A stretch of 64,000 nt of DNA, from assembly GCA_025201705.1 (NCBI GenBank), contig MU616614.1, positions 1 to 64,000 of the forward strand, given 5' to 3'. The stretch comes from Dissophora ornata. Lineage: Eukaryota > Mortierellomycota > Mortierellomycetes > Mortierellales > Mortierellaceae. Each line of letters starts with the position of its first letter. Position 1 is the first letter of the stretch. Shown here one piece after another: positions 11,392 through 22,431 of the stretch. The notes below the pieces were generated by a model. That model ran no database searches, was not told the origin of the DNA, and was given only the letters and a program-made list of their open reading frames with translations. Made by a program: the position numbers and the translations under genes.

Positions 11392-12658
11392 TTAGACGCG
11401 TGCGGCAGCTTCAGTCTCCAAGACGATTCTGTAGCGTGGGCGGCCTTCCATCATGTGCTTGACTGCTGCATTGGCGTCGCTCATAGGCATCTTCTCGATC
11501 AAGGGGCGGATATTCTTCTCGGCAGCAAAATCAAACATCTCCTGGACAGCCTTGCGACCGCCGATCAAGGAACCTCCGATGGAGACTCCACGACCGATGA
11601 GAGAGAAGCCGTGGATCTTAAGATCAGATTCTGGCAAGCCCAAGAGGACCAATTTGCCGTGGTTGGCAACCAAGGCAAGTAGCTTGCCCCAGTCCTGGTC
11701 ATCGGCAAAGCTGGTGCAGAGGATGAGATCCATAGAAGCGGCAGCGGCCTCCATATCCTCGGGCTTCGTGGAGCTAGTTAACGCGATGAACCATAAAAAA
11801 GTTCGAGTCAGAAAAAGAGTGTGATAATACGAAAGTGCGACACGATGCTGTGGAAGACAAATAGGTATCGCATACTTGACAAACTTTGTGGCGCCAAGTT
11901 TCTTGGACTCCTCGCGCTTGCTGTCGCTGGTGGAAATGGCAACAACTTCGTCGCAATTCAAGGCACTAGCCCACTGGATGGCCAAATGTCCAAGACCACC
12001 AATACCAATGACACCGACCCTCATGCCGGGCCCGGCACCGTGCTGCTTGAGAGGAGCGTAGGTAGTGATACCAGCGCAGAGAAGAGGAGCGGCTATACAA
12101 AATTTGAATTAGTTTGCGAACGCTGTTGTTGTGCAGCTGTCAATTAGACTTGTGGCATAAAAACTCACCTTCCGCAGCCGAGATTTGGGATGGGATCTTG
12201 AATGCATACTCGCTGTTCACCCGAATACGATCGGCATATCCTCCATAAGTGTTTCCTCCACGACCATCCTTGTATGTGGCGTTGTAGGTATATGCTGCCT
12301 TGGAGCAGAACTGATCAAAGCCAGATTTGCACTCATCACACTCGCCGCAAGCATCGACCATGGCTCCAACACCGACCAGGTCACCAATCTTGTGATAGCT
12401 GTCCCTGCCAGTGGCAACGACCTTGCCAACAATCTCGTGGCCAGGAATGCAAGGTCCGTTCTTCAACTCGCCCCAACCGCCGGTGATGGTGTGAATATCA
12501 GACCCACAGATGCCACAGTGACTGATCTCGATCTCGACATCCTTGGGTCCAATAGGGCGAGGATGGTAGCTGAATTTCTTGAGGATGGTGTTGCCAGTGG
12601 AGGCCCAGCCGTTGAAGGAGACAGAGGTGTCCTCAGAAACTCTGATGTCAGAAGTCAT
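11392..12658 (-). CDS. Zinc-type alcohol dehydrogenase, CAD/ADH6-like, copy 2
   Basis: Paralogue of the gene at 4672-5938, with exons 12658-12169, 12092-11876 and 11773-11392 at a constant offset of 6720 bases, also 362 residues. It retains the catalytic zinc motif (CGICGSD, GHE), the structural zinc lobe CGECDEC..FC and the glycine loop VIGIGGLGHLA, so it should be active. Differences from copy 1 are scattered substitutions. Its start MTSDIRVSEDTSV follows a clear TATA box at 12762-12769, which copy 1 lacks. Its second intron (11774-11875) is 102 bases, a multiple of three, and has no in-frame stop, unlike copy 1, so a retained intron would insert 34 residues. Substrate unknown. Confidence 0.92.
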
Positions 12659-12761
12659 GATTGTAGGAGTGTGTTTCTTGTGTTTTGGTGGGGAGAAAAG
12701 AGAGATAGAGAATGTGTATGTTGCAAGACAAGCTGAGGTGGATGATGGGGTGTGTAACCAG

Positions 12762-12769
12762 TATTTATA
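12762..12769 (-). promoter_or_regulatory. TATA box of ADH copy 2
   Basis: Minus strand reads TATAAATA, 104 nt upstream of the ATG at 12658. No equivalent is seen at the same distance upstream of ADH copy 1. Confidence 0.6.
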
Positions 12770-14151
12770 CAGAGGACTTTACTGGATTTAAAGTCTCTGA
12801 AGTCTTATCCCTGAAGCAACTAAGACAAGAGCAATTGTGCAAGTGTACAGTAAGCAACGACGCGGTATCGCCATGTCTCTGATCATCCCCGATGCGATTG
12901 CGCAGTTTAACGCGCCATGTTTCGGTCCATGATTACTAAAATACTGGTCGATCCCTCAAAATCGCGTCAAATCACCGGGCTGCTTTGAAATTATGGTTCT
13001 GTCACTCCGCGGCTACAGTTTTGCCGAGAGCCAATCGCAGGACAATTGCTAAATTGAGACGTGTACAGTCATCCTACGAACAGGATTGCCTTTTAAGGCA
13101 ATTATATTTCCTGTTCGTGTTGGCCCTTCGGTTCTCTTGGGCGGCTTTCCAGAGACAGCAAGTCATCCAGGCACGGAGAGTGACGAGCTGGCTCGGTAAG
13201 TAGCTTGTATCTGAGATAGAATACAAGCGTCAATGAAATACAGAGATATTGTAAATCTAGAGAGTAGTTTGGGCAGACGACAGAAGTCACTAGGGCTCCT
13301 GGATCGTGCAACACAGGTTTTAAAGGCATGCGTCTGGGAAAGCGAGCAGCTCCTCTGGAGTGAGCTGCGAGAAAGATAGTGCAGCATGTCCGTTGCCTTT
13401 TTAAAAAGGCGTCTGGATATCCCCTCTCCAATTGGTTTCCTTGGATCCCGTGTGGATGCGGACGACCGCCTTGGTCACTGATCTTTCCAGTACCCTTGCG
13501 CTGCAATGCTCGGTTCTTTGAACGTCGTGCTACATCTCAGGTCAAGGAAGACAGGTTATTCAGAGTCTCATTTTTATACACACTCTGCGCATGAGAGTCT
13601 TACCCGCTCTAGAAAGTCCCCCCATCCCTTTCCATTGTCAATACAGGTGATGGCCCAATGTGTACTGTATGTCCATCTCAAGACCGATGCACATCTATGA
13701 AAGAAAGATAAAACTTTCCTTGATAAAATACCCTCACTAGCATTCTAGATGGCAAGTTTGCTTGGTCGATCACCCCAGTTTGAGCAAACTGCGCGTGAAA
13801 AGAATAGTTCTCGAAAACGAGCGCTGCGCTAGAAGAGACCGTATTGTGCCCGCGCCTTCGGGTACGTACCAGTTGTGACATCTATACTAAAATACACCAC
13901 TTCCATGTTTCTTCATAAAACAAACGAGTAGCCTAAAGAACGGATACATGAAGGTATCGCTCCGGCTCAGAATAAACAACCACCTCTTTGTCTCCCCAGT
14001 TCAACATAACTCAAAGTTTATCATTTTTTGTATAACGCGTCTTTTGTACATAAACAACTCAATTTGTTGTGGCAGACACGCACCAGCAAGTATGGCCCAT
14101 AGGATACGAGTGCTGCACTCTGGAGACCTAATCCTGCCGCAGGGTCAGGAT

Positions 14152-14156
<5 letters not shown>
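12770..14156. other. Gene-less stretch
   Basis: Only short, unconvincing frames on both strands; no RNA gene recognised. Confidence 0.5.
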
Positions 14157-14190
<34 letters not shown>

Positions 14191-14285
14191 ACGTCAAGTT
14201 TAATCCGTTTTTGAAAGTCCAAGTGTAGCTCGTACGAACAACAAATCTACCTAAGTGTAAGAACAAATTGGCACACTGGCAGGGT
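14157..14285 (-). mobile_element. Retroposon 3' end with poly-A tail (minus orientation)
   Basis: A run of over 30 T on the plus strand (a poly-A tail on the minus strand) is preceded, in minus orientation, by CAAAAACGGATTAAACTTG then ACGTCA. The same 3' terminal block followed by poly-A occurs on the plus strand at about 49355-49385. A shared terminus plus A-tail in two loci is the signature of a poly-A-dependent retroposon (LINE or SINE). No coding part is visible here. Confidence 0.6.
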
Positions 14286-14450
14286 CAGGAGTTTAGACTT
14301 TTGGATCTACACGTGACCAACAGTTGTTGGCAACTTGAAATTTGGGAAAGCCAACTAACTCATCTTACGTGATGGATAAATAGCGTGCAATTGATCGAAT
14401 CCACACGCGTATGCTGGACATACAAATGACCGACACCTAAACTTGACATT

Positions 14451-14454
<4 letters not shown>

Positions 14455-14481
<27 letters not shown>
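14455..14481. repeat. (AT)n microsatellite
   Basis: About 13 AT units. The sequence AAATGACCGACACC occurs on both sides of it, so it sits inside a short direct duplication. Confidence 0.9.
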
Positions 14482-14484
<3 letters not shown>

Positions 14485-16821
14485 GACCGACACCCGTATG
14501 ATACATGAATGACTAACACGCGGGTGCCAGGCTACCATGCTGGCCAGCCACCGGGATGCCAAGACATCATGCGTCATAACGGGTCCCCTAACTCCATGTA
14601 GAATTAATATAAATAAGTAACCAAGATTAGTTCAATAGTTTCTTCTTTCCACTGAACAAACTCTCCCTTCTCCCAGTTCTATGACCACCGCTCCACTTCA
14701 CCAGGCTTGCGTTTTCTGTTCTTTCCCCCATGCCGTCCATGACGCGCTCGCTGGCACTCGTTTGCCCAATTCCTAGCTCGTTGTCCCAGTTTCCCCGAAT
14801 TGACCGTCACGTACCCTCTCAAGCCTCGCGAATACAACACCGGAGAAAATGCCTTGTTAAAGTTGACAAACAAATACGCGGAAGACTGCAAGATCCTCCG
14901 CGGACATTGTTTTGACTTTTGAGTTCAGCACCTTCTTTTTTTCCCTCTTTCGCCTGCTGTTCCAGACTTTGTTCATTTCTTTTTTCTTTTTTTTTCCGCA
15001 GCCTTCTAGGCTCCATTGGCCCACGGAGTTCTATGCGATGTGATGCAAATCTCAGGACCTGAGAGCATTTTGATTGTTTGTTGTCCAAGCGGTCAGAATA
15101 GACATCCGTCTTTTGTTTTCGGGGACGGTGAAGCTGCGCGGTAACATTCTGAGAAACATAAGTGGTGGTACAAGTTTACAATAGGGCCTCGTTCGCTCCT
15201 TTCGTTCCTCCCTCGATTTCGCTCACTTGAAAAGATAGCGGACAAAGCGGCCCTTGCTTTTACCACGCGTTTCCCAAAACATTCCACGCGCCCTCCGACT
15301 GCACCCACTCTTCCTCCCTTGTTTTTTCTGAACAGACCACTTACTGTATTCCCCCCCCTCACTTTCTTCGCCTACTTAGACTGACAGCATGAATAAAAAT
15401 GTGTGCAGGTTATTTTGAGTGCAGCTTTAGCATTCCCTCGTCTCACATGTCTATTTGTCTATTTGTCTATTTGTAGCCCCCTCCCCCCCTGCGCACTACA
15501 ACCGCCGCTGTGTTTGCCCTGTTCACGGAAAGAGTCGTTGCAATCATCCCTTCCCCCATTTCCTCTCCCTTACGTTGGTTGAACAACTACTTCACTTGGT
15601 GGTGTATGATATATAAAACGAAAACACGAAAATAGGCATCAGGGGGATACCCAACGGGACAATTTGTTCCAAATCTGGCAGTTCAAAAATTGGTCCCGAT
15701 CTATGGCTCTTTGGGTCTTAACTCCAATTCGTTCTTTGTAATCACTTAGGCTCTGAGATGGTTGCACAATCCTGGATACAGTCCCTTTGGCCTTGAATCG
15801 TTGGAGATCTAGAGAACAGGGAGATGTATGGGTGCCGGAACCCTGTTGCTCGCGGATTGTCCAGACCCAATGGAAGTCTTTCACTATGACGAAGATGGGC
15901 GTGTTTGTCCGTGTGTCTCGAGAACGCGAGTGAGCCTCTCCATGGAAAAGATAGAAGCCACTCTACGGAAAAGATAGACGATCCTTAGCAAAAACAAAGA
16001 GAGCAGAAGAATGAAGAGCAAGAGCAAAAAGGCGCAACGATAGGGAAGCAGATGTAAGATGTAGATACATATGCAAGGAATAGGGAATAATATTTTTGAG
16101 CGCGCGGACTCTCTGGTCCGCAACCTTCAATGGACACGTCGGGGATGATAAAGCAATCCCAACAACTTCCACGCCTTCAGATGTCCTCGGGGATTACGAG
16201 AGTCGAGAGCAAGAGACTATAGAGCAGACGTCAAAGTCTAGTCTACCTGCAGTATGCATGCATCAAACACAATGGACCCATGTTGGGGGCGAGTGCATGA
16301 ACTATAGCCTTGGGAAACGATTCCAGATACATATGCGGTCAGAGTGATATCGCAGCATCTCCTAGGAGGTCGATGAGACTACGATTGCGTAGCTGCTCCG
16401 ATTGGGTAGGTGCTCTAACTTTCTTTTTTTTCTTTTTTTTTTTTGAGAGAGGGTAAGTATTGGTGCAGTAGATGAAGGCTCGCACGGTTGGGGGTCCGTA
16501 CGTCTTCCACGGAGCCCAGTTGCGCCCCATTGCGACGCCTACAGCAGTCTAGTGAAGAGTAGAGAGCTCCAAAGAGAATCTGGTGGTCTGGACAGAGGGC
16601 GCAGGAGGCGAGGAGTGTGGGCACTAGGCGGGCCATGAGTACCAACTCTATTCTTATTTTTGCTCGCACTGGCGTAGTAGACACATTTATTTTTACGATT
16701 GAATAGGAAATGAATCAATTGCTCGCAAACACAACAAAAACACAACAAACACTCCAAAAGCCAAAAGAACGTAGATAAGATGTACGGGTGCGCTGATACA
16801 AGTTCAAAAGGTCCGCCACCG
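14482..16821. other. Gene-less stretch, low complexity
   Basis: More than 2 kb without a credible gene. It contains a three-fold CTATTTGT-type repeat near 15450-15475, homopolymer runs and pyrimidine-rich sequence. It may include distal regulatory sequence for the gene at 17029. Confidence 0.5.
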
Positions 16822-16828
16822 TATAAAT
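16822..16828 (+). promoter_or_regulatory. TATA-like box upstream of the three-TM protein gene
   Basis: TATAAAT about 200 nt upstream of the ATG at 17029, followed by a pyrimidine-rich leader. Assigned by sequence and position. Confidence 0.4.
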
Positions 16829-17028
16829 GAGAGCGGTCGTTAATGCGCTCCTTCCCCTCTTCTCTTTTTCTTCTGTGTATTCCTCTCACTGCGCCAGGAA
16901 CACCTTTTTTTTACTTCATTTGCGTTCGGATCTCATCACACCTTCCACGCAACCCTGCCTCTATCCCTCTCACTCCCAGCACGCGTATACTCTCCTAGTC
17001 ACTCCTAATTTGAAAGAAGCCAAATATC

Positions 17029-19320
17029 ATGACCTCTTCTGCACACGCGCCCTGCGCTAACGTGGCCTCCTTCGTCTACACCTTCGAGACCGAGCCACCA
17101 CAACAGCAATCATCACCAAAAGCCCTCATATTTAATGCCCACCACAAAACCCCACAGGCTAACAACAATGCCCATCCAAATCGGCACTCCTTCCCATGCT
17201 CAAACAATATCTGGCAGCAGCACCAGCAGCAGATGCAGCAGGTGCAGGAGCTCCAGGAGAAGTCTTCCTATCAGACCCCACCACCGTCGCCGGGCCGTGC
17301 AGCACGGGGTCCTAGGCTGAGCTTGGATACATCTCAAGAACGGCTTCATAAATTCACAGTGATCCAGCACAACAACCAGAGCTATCTCAAACTGTTTACT
17401 CCAACCCTTGTCGAGTCTCCCGTCAGCTTCTTGAGTGCAAACCAGCAGCTCCAGGACAAGAAGTTGTGGGAAAACGGACCCGATGAGGCCCTCCAGAAAA
17501 AGATGGAAATGGAGAGACGTGAGGTTTATCAAGGTATGAGAATTATATCTTGGTTCTGGATGGAACTAAGCCAGTACCCGCTTTTCAAATCCAAAACATG
17601 GATACCCATTTCTTCGTTTAGTGGGACCGTTTTGGTGCCATCTTTTTTTTTGGTCAGTGGTTGAAGCACGCACTCCAACATAGCCGCACTCCGGCATAGC
17701 CGTTGTTTTGTAACTGAGAGTCAACGCCTTTCCATTTTGCTATCTGTGCTCACTTTCTCGAATCGCGCGTATTTTTGGGCGGCGTTTCTTTTTACCACCG
17801 TTTATCGCTCTTGATTTTTTATTTTATTTTATTTTTTTTTGGCTAAAAGCCCTAGACCCACAGCCTATATTTCTCATGTTTGCCAATATTGGGCAAAGAC
17901 AGACGAGACAACGCTTGTACAGTACACGAAGGGCCCATTTGATTTTACACTTCTGCATATTATTTTAATCAGAAAAAAAGAGGAGAGCAAAATAAGGGGG
18001 CAAGGAGTCCCGGTTCTCAGGACATGGCACTGGCGCCAGACTTTTTGTTCTTGGGAGATATATGCATGTGTGCGATTACAGTATGGCTCTGCCTGCAATG
18101 ATGAAATCGCCTTCGTATAATGGTGACATCCTATTACGGGTCTTGCAGGTAGCAAGGAAGGAATTGAGTTCTGCGGAGCGTTTGTTCCGCCACCTGGTTG
18201 TGTGGGCGTATGCAAGGCGCATAAAGATCGTCCGCGGGTCCGTCTATTTTTGTCGAGAGAGATTTTTTTTTTTTTTTTAATGGGCGCATTTGTTTATTAT
18301 TGAAAGACCCTTCTCTGTGTTCAGGTCTAGTCCTCGCTCTGTCGCCACTGATTGTGGCATTTTCAGCATCCGCCCACTTCGATGACATAAGAATCGCGCA
18401 ACATGTGTCTAAAGTCGACTGCAATCGGCTCCGAGTCTAACCAAATTCTCAACGTTTCTTACGCCGATAGCGCGCTCTAAACAACAACTCCGTGGGTTTC
18501 TCCTGGGTATCTGGCTCGGATGCTTAATGGGTCTTCTGATCGTGCAGCAAACAGCCGCCAAGGTCTACATCCCTATCCATCTCGCAAGGTAAGAAGAGCA
18601 ATACACAATCACATCTACACAGACGCGTCGGTGAGCTCTGCGCCATTCAACAACAAACAATATCAGGGCATAAACAGACGCTCACACCCGTGGTTTACGA
18701 ATGTTACCGACAAAAGCCTCCAAAAAAGGAACTTCAAAGAGAAGATTCCGACCCGACCTCGCCGCCACTTTCCTCCGCCCCTGTCTACACTCCTGCTCTC
18801 TTTTTCTCCAAGGAGGCAGCCCTTTCGAGATAGCATCAGCGAATCAGATGCTTGGGATCGTCAACATGTCTTGTCGCTCCAGGGCATCCTGCACCCAAGT
18901 TGCTGCAGCAAAGATACGCTTATGCACTCAAACCTTCATCAACTTAACTTTACACCCTCTAAAAAATCAACCATGCATGCACTGCATCATCTGCATCTGC
19001 ATATTACGCATCAACTTGCAATGCACCGGGCTATAATATTCCAAATGTATTTATCCATTATACTGACTGTTTTTATTAACTTTTTTACTGTTCTCTACTT
19101 ATCTAGACGCGACACATCGCCATTGTTACTGTTCATGGTCTTCATGAGCTGCTTCGCCGCCGTAAGGTCGGGCACGCGTTGCATGGTTGCAGCCATCGCG
19201 ACGTGTGCAGCGGTCCTTACTTGCTTTGCGACCCTGATCGCCAACCACTCTGTCGAGTTCGGGGTCTACAAGTCCGTCCAAGGATCTTCCTTCCGATCGA
19301 CTTCGAACGAGTCGCCTTAA
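17029..19320 (+). CDS. Three-TM membrane protein with Gln/Pro-rich N-terminus, unknown function
   Basis: Not a family I recognise. Three exons, 17029-17533, 18471-18588 and 19107-19320, join in phase (1, then 2) through GT-AG introns of 937 and 518 bases to give 278 residues. Residues 1-168 are hydrophilic: Gln-rich (QQHQQQMQQVQELQ), a PPPSPGRAARGPR segment with possible phospho-sites, then an ordered-looking stretch LHKFTVIQHNNQSYLKLF and a charged helix ending EMERREVYQ. Three hydrophobic segments follow: about 177-194 (GFLLGIWLGCLMGLLIV), about 213-229 (PLLLFMVFMSCFAAV) and about 233-256, the last two Cys/Ala-rich, with a short Ser-rich tail. There is no signal peptide, so the Q-rich domain is probably cytosolic. 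The acceptor at 18470 was chosen because it alone restores frame. Long introns are unusual for this window. Confidence 0.6.
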
Positions 19321-22300
19321 AGCAGCAACAAAAAAAGGGCAATCTCCTTGTTTATATGTCCATTCTATTTCCCTTCAACACACATTTTTGTTATACATCC
19401 TCCTATCATCATTTACTTGTACACACAACTCTCCCCCCTCTCCCGACCATCTTCCTCTCCTAAGAAGACCTGTATTCTTTATTCTGCTCTCTATATGGGG
19501 TGGTCTCCCACTTTACTTCACATCTATCCACGGTCCTTGTGGCAAACCTTTTCATCTAGAATTTGTATATAACCCTTCCCATCTTACACCTAGCCTTCCG
19601 CACTAAACCTCCCCATGTAATATAATATTATTAAGCCGCCCGTAAATAAAAAGAAAAAAAAAGACAGTTGGCGGTCTTTAATTTGCACAGACAGTTGTAC
19701 AAATTTATGGGAACAAGATAAGAAAGAATGCGTTGTTGAGAAGCTCTCTGGAGGTGATACAACGCTGACTACTAGTGACTAGTAAACAAAGCAAGGTGCG
19801 TTGGTCAGCAGTGCTCGAAATAAGAGGAGTTCTCAAATAAGAGAGTGACGACCATGTGTCGCATTTTACCGACGAGAGGGAGGGGCTGGATAGGACTGCT
19901 CTCTTGTTTCCCCGAAACAGATCGCAGTAGCCAGAATAATGAAAGAGGAGGGCGGTGAGACGCGATACCGTGTGCTGTCAGACAATTCTCGCGTTTTGTG
20001 GTCGGGTGAACTTCGCCCTGGGATGGGCCCTTTGTGCTGTCATATCCGTTTCGAGTTCCCTCGCAATCGGTGCGTTGGGCTGTGGCGAACCGCTGGCGAA
20101 GAATCGTGACTGCTTTTAAAGTCGACAAGTGTGGAATATAGTTTAACTTAGCGTGTCTCCTTGAGTTAAGGTAAGTCACAGTTACGGGTTCCACCCACCT
20201 TTGCAAGTGAGAGAGACGGGCACTTTGAGCATATGATCTGTGTGCGTGGCACACGTCCCTCCAATCGCTTGTTACAGGCATACAGTCACTGCTACTATTA
20301 CTCAAGGGAGGGAGGCGAGGGGGGTTGGAGTCTTTCATCCAGGGTTAGGAGGCGCCTACTGCATTCGACATCGAAAATAAGGAACGCGGGGAACGGGAAC
20401 CACATTCTATTTTTTTGAGAGCACAGTTTCTCAAGAGAAGGGCGAAGTCAAGGGATCTTCTGACCAATGCCGCCCAATGCTTTCTGCGCTCTTTTTCCAT
20501 AGCCGTTTTGCCAACACACTTCACATGTAGTCGCTAGTCGTCATTGCTTCATCGCTGTTGTTTATCATGACCTCGACAACTTTTGCTAGGGTCCGGATGA
20601 ATCAGTATAATAAACCCCTCACTGGGTGCTACTTGAGCAATAGCACATCGTGGCCATGCAGATTGCATTAAAGACAATTGTCTGCCGGAGGATGCGTGCT
20701 CAGATGAATGGCCCGTTTTGAAACAGGGCGTTCCTTTCCTTGACCACGATGTCATCCATTCTTTCTCCACGTAGAATTGGGCTGTAGTCTTGCCGTTCGT
20801 TGTGTCACCACTCTATTCAGCATTCTCGTGTGAGAGTATTTACCGCATTCCTCAACGCTCGAACTTACTCTCACACAACACACACAACACACACACACAC
20901 ACACACACTCTCTCTCTCTCTCTCTCTGTCTCTCTGTCTCTCTGTCTCTCCTGGCCTGGCGGTTTGTTTGTCCATTGCGAACAATACATCTATTCGCTCG
21001 CGTCAGAGGGCTGAGCCGAGGCAATCGATCAGTCTGTGAGAGACATGTCGTCATGGCTATCGTCTCTGAGAACACTCCACAATGACTCTGGTGGTGCGAG
21101 ACCAAGACGTGGCAGTGCCGATCCTGAAAAAAAAGTGCGGCGTCAAACGATTTATTCTAGCTCATTCGCTCCGAATTCGGTAAACAATCGAAATGAATAA
21201 CATGATCCTGAACCGGTGATCTCATAGTTCCTTTCCACAAGGCCAATGGCGCTCTGCAGTTTCATTGTGCTGGAATGGATGCTGTGGACTCGCAATTAAG
21301 CATCGTTCCTCTTTGATTTGCTCCCTCGTGGCATGGAGGGCAACCCACGCGTGGTTATGCAGGTGTATTAGCCGCATGGCCAAACGGCCCCGTACATCTT
21401 CTATCTCGTGCTACCTCGGACGTTTCTACCACGCATGGATCATTGAGCGCGATTGTCCATGCAAGGGTTCGGGTGCGTCGACTTTGATCTTTGATCTTTG
21501 AACTTTGCCATTGAAAAAAAGGGGCGAGGGGGGTGCGTGAAGAGAGGGTGATGTTCGAATGCTGAGGCAGAAGGGGTGTGTGGCTGATCATACTCGGCCA
21601 AGAGTCCTTAATAGGAAGTTCCCTCTGTCCTCTTGTTTTCGTTTTCTTCCGAGGGACTCGACTCAAGGGTTTCTCCCATTCGGTGAAGAGCAAGTGATAC
21701 AACCGGGCAAACCCAACATAAGGAGAGCATGGCAGGTCTGGGTGTTTCCCTTGCGACAGCCAGCGCAAAACAAATGCGCGAATAAAAAAAAAAGAAAAAA
21801 GACTGAGCTCATGATTTAAGCGCACGGGGTTATTTCTCGTGCGCAAGTTAACTTAACAATTGAGATTTACTCAAACCTAAACCGCAGCGCAGGCCAGAAC
21901 ACTTAAAAAGAAACAGCTTGGCATTTCCCCCTCTCCGTTTTTCTTTCCATTCCTACATCTGCATTCACATTCTTGACAAGTAAATCGTTTGAACAGTTGT
22001 GCCGTCGCCCTCAACATCATCGTATCGTACACCCTTGTTCGCCTCTCTGACAGCTATTTCCTCTGACGACTTCCAGCCCTCGCCGAAACGACTCTGCGGC
22101 CCTCTCCACTCTATTTTTTGAGCTCCTTTGATCTGATCATCTGGGCAACTCCGGACCAAAAACCAATAAAAGATTACGCTTGAGCGACCCGACAACACAT
22201 TAGTGGCAATACTAGACCCTCTTTCAGCGCCTCCTTGCCCGCCCCTCGGTCGTTACCCTTGCTACATCCGCTCTTTGTCTTTGCAAGCAGGCCTTTTGTT

Positions 22301-22431
22301 GGATATTACAATTATCCAACTTTAAATCCTCAGCCAATCGCAGCAGTTCCGTCGTTCCCAGCACAGGTGCTGAACCTCCACCATTTTCAACTTGCAAAAC
22401 ACGAATACACACGCGCAGAAACAACAGACAG
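19321..22431. other. Gene-less 3.1-kb stretch
   Basis: No gene supported on either strand. The longest frames (a minus-strand frame at 19805-20338 and another at 21355-21846) have no domain, no exon-like borders and a non-coding composition. It contains the microsatellite at 20877-20950 and many short homopolymers; the 3' end is the leader of the regulator at 22432. Confidence 0.5.
20877..20950. repeat. (CA)n(CT)n compound microsatellite
   Basis: ACAC repeats pass directly into TCTC repeats with a few G interruptions. Confidence 0.95.

Noticed and set aside
18325..18438. Hydrophobic open block as an exon of the three-TM gene
   Set aside because: It fits phase from exon 1 but ends in TAA before the TM exons. 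The acceptor at 18470 gives a complete in-phase protein instead, so it is noted only as a possible alternative exon.
19805..20338. 177-codon minus-strand frame
   Set aside because: No domain, low-complexity composition and no promoter or splice context; judged a chance frame.
20877..20950. Regular short repeats considered as a CRISPR-like array
   Set aside because: Dinucleotide microsatellite without spacers; the host is eukaryotic. The 190-bp and 20-bp tandem repeats also lack spacers.
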